Shown: one piece after another, positions 8,786 through 17,033 of the stretch
Numbering within the stretch: the stretch's first letter is position 1
Layout of the letters: each line of letters starts with the position of its first letter
Source: Solobacterium sp.
Lineage (GTDB): Bacteria > Bacillota_I > Bacilli_A > Erysipelotrichales > Erysipelotrichaceae
NCBI GenBank assembly: GCA_017512725.1
Contig: JAFWEW010000039.1
Span: forward strand, 30,640-94,639
DNA length: 64,000 nucleotides
Direction: 5' to 3'
Notes under the pieces: model-generated
Told to the model about the DNA's origin: nothing
The model's database searches: none
The model's input: only the letters and a program-made list of their open reading frames with translations
Position numbers and translations under genes: made by a program

Positions 8786-10168
8786 TTAAATATGAGCAGT
8801 TTCCCCGTCTGGGGGGAGCTTTTTGTATACCGTCAGAATCATGGTAGTAAAACAGGCAAGACCGCCGACAAAGTTGGAAATCGGTTCTGCAAGAAATACC
8901 CCATCGACTCCAAATCCCAGTCTGGGCAGAAGAAACGTCAGCGGTACGACAATGATCACTTTGCGGAACAGGGAGAAGAAAACAGCACGCTTTACACAGA
9001 GAAGGGAAGTAAATACAGACTGCCCGCAGAATTGAAACGTCATGAAGAAGAATCCAAAGAAATAGAGGAACATCGCTTTGGCCCCGGTATCGATCAGAGC
9101 AGGATCCGATGTGAATATACTCATCAGTGCTTTTGGGAACAGAAGCACAATTCCCCAGGCAATCAGTGTATAGCCCATTGAGATTGCCAGCATAAAGTGA
9201 ACCGAGCTTTTGATCCGGGAATACTTCTGTGCACCGAAGTTGAAGGACATGACCGGCTGTGATCCCTGTGTGAGCGACTGCGCAGGCAGCGACAGGACTT
9301 CCCGGATGGAATTCAGTACCGTCATGACGCCGACATAAATATCACCGCCCCATGTTTTCAGAGTGATATTGCAGACGATCTGTACCAGAGAATTCGTTCC
9401 CTGAACAATGAAGCCGGTAATGCCGAGGCTGCAGATATCCCCGATCAGCTTCCAATCGGGTTTCCAGAGGTTCCGGTGAAAGTGAAACAGGCTGAGATCG
9501 GAGAAGAAAAAGGAGATTACCCAGATAAAAGAAACAGCCTGCGCCAGGATGGTTGCCAGTGCGGCACCTGCTACGCCCATATGAAAGGTGTAGATAAATA
9601 CAGGATCAAGAACCAGATTGATAAAAGCTCCGATCAGAATCGTCATCATGCCGTGGCGCGGGAATCCCTGGGCATTGATGAAACTGTTCATGCCAGTAGA
9701 TACCATCGCAAAGGTTGTGCCCAGCAGATAGATTTTCAGATAAGAATTTGCATACTGATAGGAAAGCTCCGAGGCTCCAAACAACATTAAGATTGGCCGG
9801 CGGAACAGATAGCAGAACATAAAAATGAGAAACGAAGAAAGAAACAGAAGAAACGCTGTCTGATTCATGATTTTTTCTGCCCGCTTTTCTTCCCTGGCAC
9901 CGCGGGCAATCGCAAACAGGGGAGAACCTCCGGTGGAAAACAGACTGGTGAATGCAGCTATGAGCGTCGTAAGCGGAAAACATAGGCCGACTCCGGTCAG
10001 GGCCGCAGCTCCGGCATCTCCCGGTATGTGACCGATAAAGATCCGGTCAACAATGTTGTAGAGGAGATATACGGACTGGGCCACCATTAAAGGAAGAGAC
10101 TGGTTCAGGATTACCCGCCAGATTTTTCCCTTTGAGAAGTCTGTTTTTTCCGTACGCAGTTTCAGCAT
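8786..10168 (-). CDS. MATE family efflux transporter
   Basis: A 460-residue inner-membrane protein with about 12 hydrophobic helices and the MatE hallmarks: an N-terminal block reading MVAQSVYLLYNIVDRIFIGHIPG, a mid-protein repeat of the same fold after about residue 230, and conserved GLGIT/QGTNSLVQ-type segments. Such proteins export cationic compounds or metabolites using a sodium or proton gradient. There is no Shine-Dalgarno before the ATG; an extended -10 box (TG-T-TATAAT, plus-strand 10175-10180) ends only six bases before it, so the mRNA may be leaderless. The divergent neighbour is the B12-uptake-like pair; whether the exporter belongs with it is not shown. Confidence 0.92.
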   Translation of the reverse strand: MLKLRTEKTDFSKGKIWRVILNQSLPLMVAQSVYLLYNIVDRIFIGHIPGDAGAAALTGVGLCFPLTTLIAAFTSLFSTGGSPLFAIARGAREEKRAEKIMNQTAFLLFLSSFLIFMFCYLFRRPILMLFGASELSYQYANSYLKIYLLGTTFAMVSTGMNSFINAQGFPRHGMMTILIGAFINLVLDPVFIYTFHMGVAGAALATILAQAVSFIWVISFFFSDLSLFHFHRNLWKPDWKLIGDICSLGITGFIVQGTNSLVQIVCNITLKTWGGDIYVGVMTVLNSIREVLSLPAQSLTQGSQPVMSFNFGAQKYSRIKSSVHFMLAISMGYTLIAWGIVLLFPKALMSIFTSDPALIDTGAKAMFLYFFGFFFMTFQFCGQSVFTSLLCVKRAVFFSLFRKVIIVVPLTFLLPRLGFGVDGVFLAEPISNFVGGLACFTTMILTVYKKLPPDGETAHI

Positions 10169-10228
10169 GCCACGATTATAACACCCAACAACAGGAGGTC
10201 AGTGCTTGGACTTCCGTGTATGATGTGA

Positions 10229-10248
10229 TACGTTTTACACGTAACGTA
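10229..10248. promoter_or_regulatory. Inverted repeat upstream of the DUF4430 gene, possible operator
   Basis: TACGTT and AACGTA flank an 8-nt centre, 21 bases before the DUF4430 start and in the divergent gap with the MATE gene. It could be a regulator site; the gap is far too short for a cobalamin riboswitch. Confidence 0.3.
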
Positions 10249-10269
10249 CCGATCAGGAGGATAGGACAG

Positions 10270-10677
10270 ATGAAAAACAAAAAAACATTATGGGCTGTTA
10301 TTGGAGTGCTGGTTCTGGCGGCTGTGCTTGCCGGAGTATTTCTGCTGAATAAGCCAAAGACTTCCGCTGGATCAAAACATGTTGTGCTGGAAGTAAAAGA
10401 CAATGATGGATATGTAAAGGGTTATGAAACGGATACGAACGCAGCGTATCTGGCGGAACTGATGGATGAACTGAAGGCATCTGCTGATTTTACCTATGAA
10501 GCGGAAGACGGGGATTACGGTCTCTTCGTGACTTCCGTAAATAATCTGCTGGCGGATTATGATACGACACAGTCTTACTGGGCGATTTATGTTAATGGGG
10601 AATACGGCAGTTACGGAATCAGTGAACAGCCGGTTGCGGATGGTGATACCTTTACGCTTGCCTACGAACAGGGATGA
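10270..10677 (+). CDS. Membrane-anchored DUF4430 (transcobalamin-like) protein
   Basis: A 135-residue protein. Residues about 7-27 form one hydrophobic signal anchor after a KNKK start; there is no lipobox cysteine. The rest (about 40-135) matches the DUF4430 pattern, ending in the signature WAIYVNGEYGSYGISEQPV and DTFTLAYE. DUF4430 is related to the C-terminal domain of transcobalamin and intrinsic factor, so this should be an extracellular ligand-binding domain, plausibly for a corrinoid. An AGGAGG site lies 9 bases before ATG 10270. It overlaps the next gene (ECF S-component) by ATGA, and B12-dependent methionine synthase lies downstream, which supports cobalamin capture. Ligand is inferred. 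Confidence 0.82.
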   Translation: MKNKKTLWAVIGVLVLAAVLAGVFLLNKPKTSAGSKHVVLEVKDNDGYVKGYETDTNAAYLAELMDELKASADFTYEAEDGDYGLFVTSVNNLLADYDTTQSYWAIYVNGEYGSYGISEQPVADGDTFTLAYEQG

Positions 10678-11183
10678 ACGAAAACGGCAATGTGATACGG
10701 CGGCTGGTCCGGATCGCAGTGATGACTGCAGTTCTGGAAGCCGCTAAGTTTGCGCTGAATGCGGTGCCGAATGTAGAACTCGTCACTCTGCTGCTGATTG
10801 TTTATACAAAGCAGTTTGGCTGGAAGGATTCCCTGATTGTATCGCTTCTGTTTGCGACAATCGAATCCATGTGGTGGGGAATCAGTATCTGGACAGTAAC
10901 GTATTTCTATGTATGGCCGATTCTGGTTTTTCTTACTGCCGGAATCAAAGAAGAGGGATCCGTATGGCCTTACTGCCTGCTTTCAGCGGTATTTGGCCTG
11001 CTGTTTGGAATGCTGTGTGCTCTGGTTACACTTGTGACCTCCGGATGGAATGCGGCAGTGGCATGGTGGATCGCCGGAATACCGTTTGATCTGATCCACG
11101 GTGTATCTAATTTTGTGATCTGCTTCTTACTGTATAAGCCGCTGCGAACCGCATTAAGTCATATATCTGAAAGAGGAATTTGA
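10674..11183 (+). CDS. ECF transporter S-component, probably for a corrinoid
   Basis: A 169-residue integral membrane protein with five or six helices, the size of substrate-binding subunits of energy-coupling-factor importers. It starts with an Arg-rich tip followed by AVMTAVLEAAKF and has the acidic/aromatic surface common to S-components. Translation is coupled to the DUF4430 gene by an ATGA overlap, an arrangement expected if the DUF4430 protein hands ligand to this subunit. The EcfA/A'/T energising module is not in the window, so it should be shared and encoded elsewhere. It is followed by the convergent metH operon. Substrate is inferred from context only. Confidence 0.78.
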   Translation: MNENGNVIRRLVRIAVMTAVLEAAKFALNAVPNVELVTLLLIVYTKQFGWKDSLIVSLLFATIESMWWGISIWTVTYFYVWPILVFLTAGIKEEGSVWPYCLLSAVFGLLFGMLCALVTLVTSGWNAAVAWWIAGIPFDLIHGVSNFVICFLLYKPLRTALSHISERGI

Positions 11184-11208
11184 AAAACAGCTGCGAGACA
11201 GCTGTTTT
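11184..11208. terminator. Bidirectional terminator between ECF S-component and metH
   Basis: Perfect 10-bp stem AAAACAGCTG/CAGCTGTTTT with a 5-nt loop; each side supplies the T-run for the opposite strand. It lies 9 bases past the metH stop. Confidence 0.88.
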
Positions 11209-11216
11209 CAGTAGAT

Positions 11217-13613
11217 TCAGGACTGAGCGAAGAAGGATTCTGCATATCGGACCGTTGCCATGGCATCCTTTCCGTAGGCATCTGCTCCGATTTTTTCTGC
11301 ATATTCTTCGGTCAGTACAGCTCCTCCGACAATCACCTTTGCGTCAGGAAGTTCTTTGCGAACCAGAGCGATTGTTTCCTCCATCGCAACTACAGTGGTA
11401 GTCATAAGAGCGGATAACCCGATCAGGCGGATATTTTCCTTCTTTGCAGTATTGACGATTTCTTCCGCAGGGACATCCTTGCCTAGATCGATGACTTCAA
11501 AGCCATAGTTTTCCAGCATGACTTTGACGATATTCATGCCGATGTCATGAATGTCGCCCTTAACGGTTGCCAGAATCAGTCTTCCTTTGATCTGCTGAGA
11601 TGTGCTGCTCATCTGTTCCTTCAGAACGGAAAAGGCAGCTTTTGCGGCATCGGCACTCAGCAGCAGCTGAGGAAGAAAGATCGTTCCGTTCTCATAGCCT
11701 TTTCCAACCAGGTCGAGGGCAGGGACAAGATAGTCATTGATGATGGAAAGCGAATCCATCTGTTCTTTGAGCAGCCGTTCGGTTTCCTGTTTGGTCTGAG
11801 AAATAAGCCCCCGTTCGATCATGGAAGAAAGATCACCGCCTGCCGCTTCTTCCGGTTTGGCTCCGGAAGTTTTCCCGGTCATCTGAATCTCGGAATTCTG
11901 GTATGCATGAATATAATCCATACAGTTTTCATCATGATGGAGAAGTGCATTGGAAGAACGAAGCGCACTCATCATCGTCATGTCATTTGGATTGATGATT
12001 GCCAGTGACAGACCGTTCTGCATCGCCATGGTCAGAAATGCCGAATTAATCAGCGGCCGCTGCGGGAGACCAAACGATACATTTGAAACACCCAGAATCG
12101 TATGCAGGCCAAGCTCTGCTTTTGCACGGTGAATCGTTTCAAGCGTAACCAGTGCAGCTTCCGGGTCTGAGGAAATTGTCAGGGTGAGTCCATCGAGGAT
12201 GATGTCACTCCGGCGGACGCCGTACCGGTCGGCAGCTTCAAGGATTTTTTGTGCGACCGCAATTCTGCCGTCTGCCGTTTCCGGAATGCCGTTTTCATCA
12301 AGACAGAGAGCGATCAATACGCCGCCGTATTTTTTAATCAGCGGCATAACCCGTTCGATCGATTCCTGTTTTCCGCTGACCGAATTGATCAGGGGTCTGC
12401 CGTTATAAATGCGCATCGCTGCTTCCAGTGCATCCGGATCAGAGGAATCCAGCTGCAGTGGAAGATTGGTAACGGCCTGAAGGCGCTGGACGACTGTCTT
12501 CATCATGGCGGGTTCATCAATTCCGGGGACACCGACATTGACATCCAGAATGTCTGCGCCGGCATCTTCCTGCTCGAGACCCTGTGAAATGATGTAATCC
12601 AGGTCACCTTCTTCCAGTGCCTGACGGAAGCGCTTCTTTCCGGTCGGGTTTATCCGTTCGCCGACTGCTTTTGTCTTTTCATTGATGCAGACGGCCTTGT
12701 TTCCGGAAGAAACATATAACGGAACCGGATTGGAGGCCGGTCTGAAAGGCCCCTGTGTAATCACTGTTTTGAGCGCACGAATATGATCCGGAGTTGTTCC
12801 GCAGCATCCTCCAAGAACCTGAACGCCAATTTCGCTGATCGTCTTCATGGTCTGAGAAAAGCTGTCCGGCTTTACGAGATATACCGTTTTTCCGTCTACC
12901 GTTTTCGGAAGGCCTGCATTTGGATTGACGATCAGAGGCAGGGAAGTAACCTCGCGGATCTTCCTTACGATTGGAATCATCTCTTCCGGCCCGAGGGAAC
13001 AGTTCAGGCCGAGCGCATCTGCACCAAGTCCTTCCAGCATGGGAATCAGCGATTCCGGTGATGCTCCATTGAGCAGTTTTCCCGTGGCATCATAGGTGGT
13101 TGTGATAAACACCGGGAGATCGCAGTTTTCTTTAGCAGCGAGCAGGGCGGCCTTGGCTTCATACGAATCACTCATTGTCTCAATGAAAATCAGATCAACT
13201 CCGAGCGGAGCACCGATTCGGACGATCTCTGCAAACAGTTCAACGGCATCTTCAAACGACAGGTCTCCGTAGGGTTCCAGCAGTTTTCCGCTGGGCCCGA
13301 TATCCAGAGCGATAAATGCATCTTCACGCCCTGTGAGAACACGGGCCTGCTTTGCAAGATTTACCGCAGCAGTAATGATTTCTTCCAGCTGATCCGGGAA
13401 GTGAAGACGATTGGCACCAAATGTATTGGTGTTGAAAATATCGCATCCTGCTTTCAGATAGCTGGCGTGCAGATCAATCACATCTTCCGGATGTGTCAGA
13501 TTCCATGTTTCAGGAAGCTCTCCGCCCTTCAGTCCTTTGCGCTGCAGGATCGTTCCGCTTCCGCCGTCACAGAACAGCCATTCATGATTCAATCGTTCTC
13601 TTAAAGTATTCAT
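11217..13613 (-). CDS. metH: Cobalamin-dependent methionine synthase, short form without activation domain
   Basis: A 798-residue cytoplasmic enzyme that moves the methyl group of methyl-tetrahydrofolate through cobalamin to homocysteine. Domains in order: homocysteine-binding (about 1-300) with zinc-ligand cysteines in GLNCSLGPEE and GGCCGTTPDH; pterin-binding TIM barrel (about 310-570) with DVNVGVPG and NSVSGK; cobalamin cap (about 590-670); B12-binding Rossmann domain with the lower-ligand motif DIHDIG. The C-terminal AdoMet activation domain of E. coli MetH (1227 residues) is absent and encoded by the gene just upstream. ATG 13613 has GGAG six bases before it and overlaps the previous stop by four bases. 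It is the last gene of metF-activation domain-metH. Confidence 0.95.
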   Translation of the reverse strand: MNTLRERLNHEWLFCDGGSGTILQRKGLKGGELPETWNLTHPEDVIDLHASYLKAGCDIFNTNTFGANRLHFPDQLEEIITAAVNLAKQARVLTGREDAFIALDIGPSGKLLEPYGDLSFEDAVELFAEIVRIGAPLGVDLIFIETMSDSYEAKAALLAAKENCDLPVFITTTYDATGKLLNGASPESLIPMLEGLGADALGLNCSLGPEEMIPIVRKIREVTSLPLIVNPNAGLPKTVDGKTVYLVKPDSFSQTMKTISEIGVQVLGGCCGTTPDHIRALKTVITQGPFRPASNPVPLYVSSGNKAVCINEKTKAVGERINPTGKKRFRQALEEGDLDYIISQGLEQEDAGADILDVNVGVPGIDEPAMMKTVVQRLQAVTNLPLQLDSSDPDALEAAMRIYNGRPLINSVSGKQESIERVMPLIKKYGGVLIALCLDENGIPETADGRIAVAQKILEAADRYGVRRSDIILDGLTLTISSDPEAALVTLETIHRAKAELGLHTILGVSNVSFGLPQRPLINSAFLTMAMQNGLSLAIINPNDMTMMSALRSSNALLHHDENCMDYIHAYQNSEIQMTGKTSGAKPEEAAGGDLSSMIERGLISQTKQETERLLKEQMDSLSIINDYLVPALDLVGKGYENGTIFLPQLLLSADAAKAAFSVLKEQMSSTSQQIKGRLILATVKGDIHDIGMNIVKVMLENYGFEVIDLGKDVPAEEIVNTAKKENIRLIGLSALMTTTVVAMEETIALVRKELPDAKVIVGGAVLTEEYAEKIGADAYGKDAMATVRYAESFFAQS

Positions 13614-14263
13614 AAATCTCCTTTGCGGCTGTATGCACAGCTGTTTTGTCTGTCGCATATTTCACAGCCCTGCAGGATACAGGGCTCTTCATGCGAACTG
13701 AGACCGATGAGAGCAGTTACGGATTTCGTCGGCACCATCAGATACTGATCGTTCAGCGATACCCGGATGTGCTTCAGCGGATCCAGCAGGTGGAACATCA
13801 GGGTCTGATAAGAAAGATCAAGATCCCCATATCCCGGGGAATATCTTGGGCGGGCATACATTCCCCGCTTTTTGGCATCTTCGATGAGGGACTGATTGAT
13901 CTCATCGCAGTAAGCTTCGATCATAGCGGCCCCGCATGCCTGAAGGATGGACGCTTCGGCCATCGAACGAATTTCTGCCCGATGGATCAGCCGGTCTGCT
14001 TCCATGCCGAGTGTGCAGGCCATCAGGATGACTTCTTCACAGCCTTTCAGATTTCTGGAAAGATTTCTGCTTTCCAGGACCGTTCCTTCAACAACTGGAA
14101 AACCATCTTTCCAGGAAAGGGGAAAGGTGCGGGTGACCGACATGGGATGACAGGCAGTGAAAAGGGCATTCGCACATTTATCGATCAGGGGATCTTCCGG
14201 GTTAAAGGAACCGTCACGGATCCCGAGATAGCGAAGGATTTCCCTGCGGGAAATTTCATTCAT
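13610..14263 (-). CDS. Free-standing methionine synthase activation (AdoMet-binding) domain protein
   Basis: A 217-residue protein matching the C-terminal reactivation domain of MetH, with the AdoMet motif RPRYSPGYGD at about 150-159 and a conserved cysteine-rich end (GCEICDRQNSCAY). In E. coli this domain uses AdoMet to remethylate cob(II)alamin after accidental oxidation. Here it is a separate gene, overlapping metF by eight bases upstream and metH by four bases downstream, so the two polypeptides are made together and must reassemble. The cysteine cluster at the end (three Cys) could bind a metal or be redox-active; this is an observation only. The electron donor is not visible. Confidence 0.9.
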   Translation of the reverse strand: MNEISRREILRYLGIRDGSFNPEDPLIDKCANALFTACHPMSVTRTFPLSWKDGFPVVEGTVLESRNLSRNLKGCEEVILMACTLGMEADRLIHRAEIRSMAEASILQACGAAMIEAYCDEINQSLIEDAKKRGMYARPRYSPGYGDLDLSYQTLMFHLLDPLKHIRVSLNDQYLMVPTKSVTALIGLSSHEEPCILQGCEICDRQNSCAYSRKGDL

Positions 14264-15119
14264 GAATGACCTCGGACAGATTGTGGAAGATTGCCTCAGC
14301 GATATCCGGTTTATTCATGGAATAGACGTGAATATGGCGGATGCCGTTAGCGATCAGATCGATGATCTGCTGGGAGGCATAGATGATTCCGGCCTGTTTC
14401 ATCGCTTCCGGATTGTCTCCAAAGGTATCCACAATCGCCTTGAATGATTCCGGAACGCTGGTTCCGCTGAGGGAAACACTGCGTGACAGCTGTTTTGCGT
14501 TGGTGATCGGCATGATGCCGGGAATGATCGGGACCTGAATCCCTGCTTCACGGGCCCGGTACAGGAAGTTGTAAAAGATATTATTGTCAAAAAACATCTG
14601 TGTGGTAAGGAATTCACAGCCGGCATCGACTTTCTGTTTCAGATAGGCGATGTCATCTTTTTTGTGGGGACACTCGATATGCCCCTCCGGATAACATGCG
14701 CCGCCGATGCAGAGATCGCTGTTCGACCGGATATAGCGGACCAGGTCTTCCGCATGTTCAAAGTCATATGAGGTACGGCCGGCCGGAGGAATGTCACCGC
14801 GCAGGGCCAGCACATTCCGGATTCCGCGTTTCTTGTATTCTTCCAGGATATTGTCGACTTTTTCACGGGTAGAGGAAACACAGGTCAGATGTGCAATGGA
14901 AGGGATTCCTGCCTGCTCCTGGATCGCTTCGGAAAGCTCAAGCGTCAGGCCGGCAGTTGTACCGCCTGCACCGTAAGTGACGCTCATGAAATCCGGTTTC
15001 AAAGAAGCGATGGAGATTGCGGCATCATGGACGGATTCAAAACTGTCTGCTTTTTTCGGCGGAAATACTTCAAACGAAATTGTTACAGATGGTTTTTGAA
15101 GGATATCACGAATAAACAT
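14256..15119 (-). CDS. metF: 5,10-methylenetetrahydrofolate reductase
   Basis: A 287-residue flavoprotein that makes 5-methyl-tetrahydrofolate for MetH. Family signs: SFEVFPPKK near the N-terminus (catalytic Glu), SVTYGAGG, LTCV, ALRGDIPP, and TTQMFFDN. The start is ATG 15119, with GGAGAA seven bases upstream on the minus strand; a longer open frame continues upstream but lacks a ribosome site and family similarity. First gene of the metF-activation domain-metH operon. The 188-base divergent gap before the phosphatase gene holds an 18-base inverted repeat (15178-15195); I see no SAM riboswitch or T-box core. Confidence 0.93.
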   Translation of the reverse strand: MFIRDILQKPSVTISFEVFPPKKADSFESVHDAAISIASLKPDFMSVTYGAGGTTAGLTLELSEAIQEQAGIPSIAHLTCVSSTREKVDNILEEYKKRGIRNVLALRGDIPPAGRTSYDFEHAEDLVRYIRSNSDLCIGGACYPEGHIECPHKKDDIAYLKQKVDAGCEFLTTQMFFDNNIFYNFLYRAREAGIQVPIIPGIMPITNAKQLSRSVSLSGTSVPESFKAIVDTFGDNPEAMKQAGIIYASQQIIDLIANGIRHIHVYSMNKPDIAEAIFHNLSEVIHE

Positions 15120-15177
15120 AGTAAAGTTCTCCTGCCGACATTGTAACGCATGTGGACCTACAAAAACGATGGCTCTG

Positions 15178-15195
15178 AGCGATTTCCAAATCGCT
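15178..15195. promoter_or_regulatory. Perfect inverted repeat upstream of metF
   Basis: AGCGATTT-CC-AAATCGCT, eight-base arms with a two-base centre, about 60 bases upstream of the metF start. It could be a dimeric repressor site or the stem of a small RNA hairpin; on the minus strand five T residues follow after about 12 bases. Confidence 0.45.
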
Positions 15196-15307
15196 GATAA
15201 CGAAAATACAACGGAATTTCCCAATAAAATAATGACAGTATAATAATTGTGACAAAACATCAGATATTGAAAGGTTATTGCGGAATATCCCGGAAGGAGT
15301 CGGTAAT

Positions 15308-17017
15308 ATGAAAAAACAAAAGAGTCTGTCGATCAGTAAGGTTGCGATATATATGGTCATCGGGCAGGCGCTGATCGTTATGATAGCGATGCTCGTGACA
15401 TCCTATATCTTTTTCAGAAGAACGGTAACGGAGCTGTATGAGGAGATGGACCGCTCTATCACTGGTGCGGAACTGACCGCCGTTGATGAGTCGATCCTCG
15501 GAAAGATTGCAGAGCAGGCCAATGACGTTGCCCGGTCATTTGATGATCCGAAACAGGAATATGAAACGAACCCGGAAGAATATCTGGCGCACTTTGATTT
15601 CATCATGGAAACGGATGAATACAAGGAAATGCAGAAACGTCTGAATGAAATGCGCCGCAGAACTTCTTCCACATGTGTGATGCTGACGGTTCTGATCCCG
15701 GAACAGAATATCGGTATTTATGTTCTGGATGCCAGCGATGTCAATGTGATGCACTGCGGTGTTGTTTATGACTATGACGGATCGAAATTCGTGGATAACT
15801 GGGGAAGGGATTTTGAAAGCTATATATCGGAATCCACAACCTATGGTCTTCTCAGAACCGATGGAGTCACCTGCTGTTCTATGAAAGAAGGCGTATACAG
15901 TTATCTCGTTGCGGATATACCGCTGTCCCGTGTGGCAGAACGGACAAAGCGCTATCTTTTCCAGATCGGTGTGGTTACCCTGCTGATTGTAATTGTTATG
16001 TGCATCGGTGCAGTTATGACACTGAAAAACATGGCGATTCTTCCGCTGAAAAAGATTACGGAAACCGCCAAGCAATTTACGGAGAAATATGGTACTGGCG
16101 GAGAAGAGACCCATGTATTTAAGGAAATCGATCCGGGAGAGGTATCGGAAATGCAGGATCTGACGCATTCGCTGCAGTCCATGGAAGAGGAAATCAATAA
16201 CTATATTGAAAGCCTTGGAACGCTGACTGCGGAGAAAGCCAGAATCAGTACCGAACTGGAACTCGCCGAAAGCATTCAGGCGAATATGCTGCCGAATATC
16301 TTCCCTGCATTCCCGGAACGGAGCGAGTTTGATATCTATGCACTTATGGATCCGGCACGTGAGGTTGGCGGAGATTTCTATGACTTCTTCCTGATCGATG
16401 AAGATCATCTGGCAATGGTGATTGCGGATGTTTCCGGAAAAGGAATACCTGCAGCACTGTTCATGATGATGTCCAAGATTCTGGTTAAGAACTTTACGAT
16501 GCAGGGGCTTCAGCCTGCGGAGATTCTGGAAAAGGTCAACAATGCCATCTGCCAGAACAATCCAAATGACATGTTTGTCACGATCTGGATCGGAATTCTG
16601 ACGATCTCGACCGGAGAAACGGTCTGTGCAAATGCTGGCCATGAATACCCGATTCTCCGCAAGGAAGGCGGACAGTTTGAAGTTATAAAAGATCCGCACG
16701 GCGTTGCGGCCGGAACCATAGGCGGAATGAAGTATAAGAATTATGATCTGCAGCTGAATACCGGTGATACACTGTTTGTTTATACAGACGGTCTTCCGGA
16801 AGCGACCAACCGTTCTAATGAACTGTTTGGACTGGAACGGACGATTAATGTTCTGAATCAGGAACCGGATGCGGAAGTGGAAGATCTGTTTGTAGAGATC
16901 GGCATTGCCGTTGCGGAATTTGTTGAAGATGCACCGCAGTTTGACGATCTGACAATGCTGGCTTTGAAAATCAAGGATATTCCGTTCAAAGCAGATGCGG
17001 TTTCAGAAATAGAATGA
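15308..17017 (+). CDS. Membrane sensor with SpoIIE-type PP2C phosphatase domain
   Basis: A 569-residue protein. A first helix at about 12-36 and a second at about 217-238 enclose an external sensor domain of ~180 residues; a HAMP-like linker (about 239-310) leads to a RsbU/SpoIIE phosphatase domain with ESIQANMLP (321-329), metal-binding GGDFYD (354-359) and ADVSGKG (373-379) and a C-terminal DDLTML. Such enzymes dephosphorylate serine on anti-anti-sigma proteins, switching an alternative sigma factor, in response to an external signal. ATG 15308 has GGAAGGAG 9 bases upstream; a TATAAT at 15239-15244 is a likely -10. No STAS or anti-sigma kinase gene is in the window. It precedes the redox lipoprotein gene by 16 bases, so the two are probably co-transcribed. 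Confidence 0.9.
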   Translation: MKKQKSLSISKVAIYMVIGQALIVMIAMLVTSYIFFRRTVTELYEEMDRSITGAELTAVDESILGKIAEQANDVARSFDDPKQEYETNPEEYLAHFDFIMETDEYKEMQKRLNEMRRRTSSTCVMLTVLIPEQNIGIYVLDASDVNVMHCGVVYDYDGSKFVDNWGRDFESYISESTTYGLLRTDGVTCCSMKEGVYSYLVADIPLSRVAERTKRYLFQIGVVTLLIVIVMCIGAVMTLKNMAILPLKKITETAKQFTEKYGTGGEETHVFKEIDPGEVSEMQDLTHSLQSMEEEINNYIESLGTLTAEKARISTELELAESIQANMLPNIFPAFPERSEFDIYALMDPAREVGGDFYDFFLIDEDHLAMVIADVSGKGIPAALFMMMSKILVKNFTMQGLQPAEILEKVNNAICQNNPNDMFVTIWIGILTISTGETVCANAGHEYPILRKEGGQFEVIKDPHGVAAGTIGGMKYKNYDLQLNTGDTLFVYTDGLPEATNRSNELFGLERTINVLNQEPDAEVEDLFVEIGIAVAEFVEDAPQFDDLTMLALKIKDIPFKADAVSEIE

Positions 17018-17033
17018 ATAAAAGAGGAATAGT

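Noticed and set aside
10169..10269. Cobalamin riboswitch before the DUF4430 gene
   Set aside because: The gap is about 100 bases, too short, and the B12-box is absent.
15120..15307. SAM riboswitch or methionine T-box upstream of metF
   Set aside because: No S-box core, T-box GGTGG-type element or terminator pair is visible in 188 bases.
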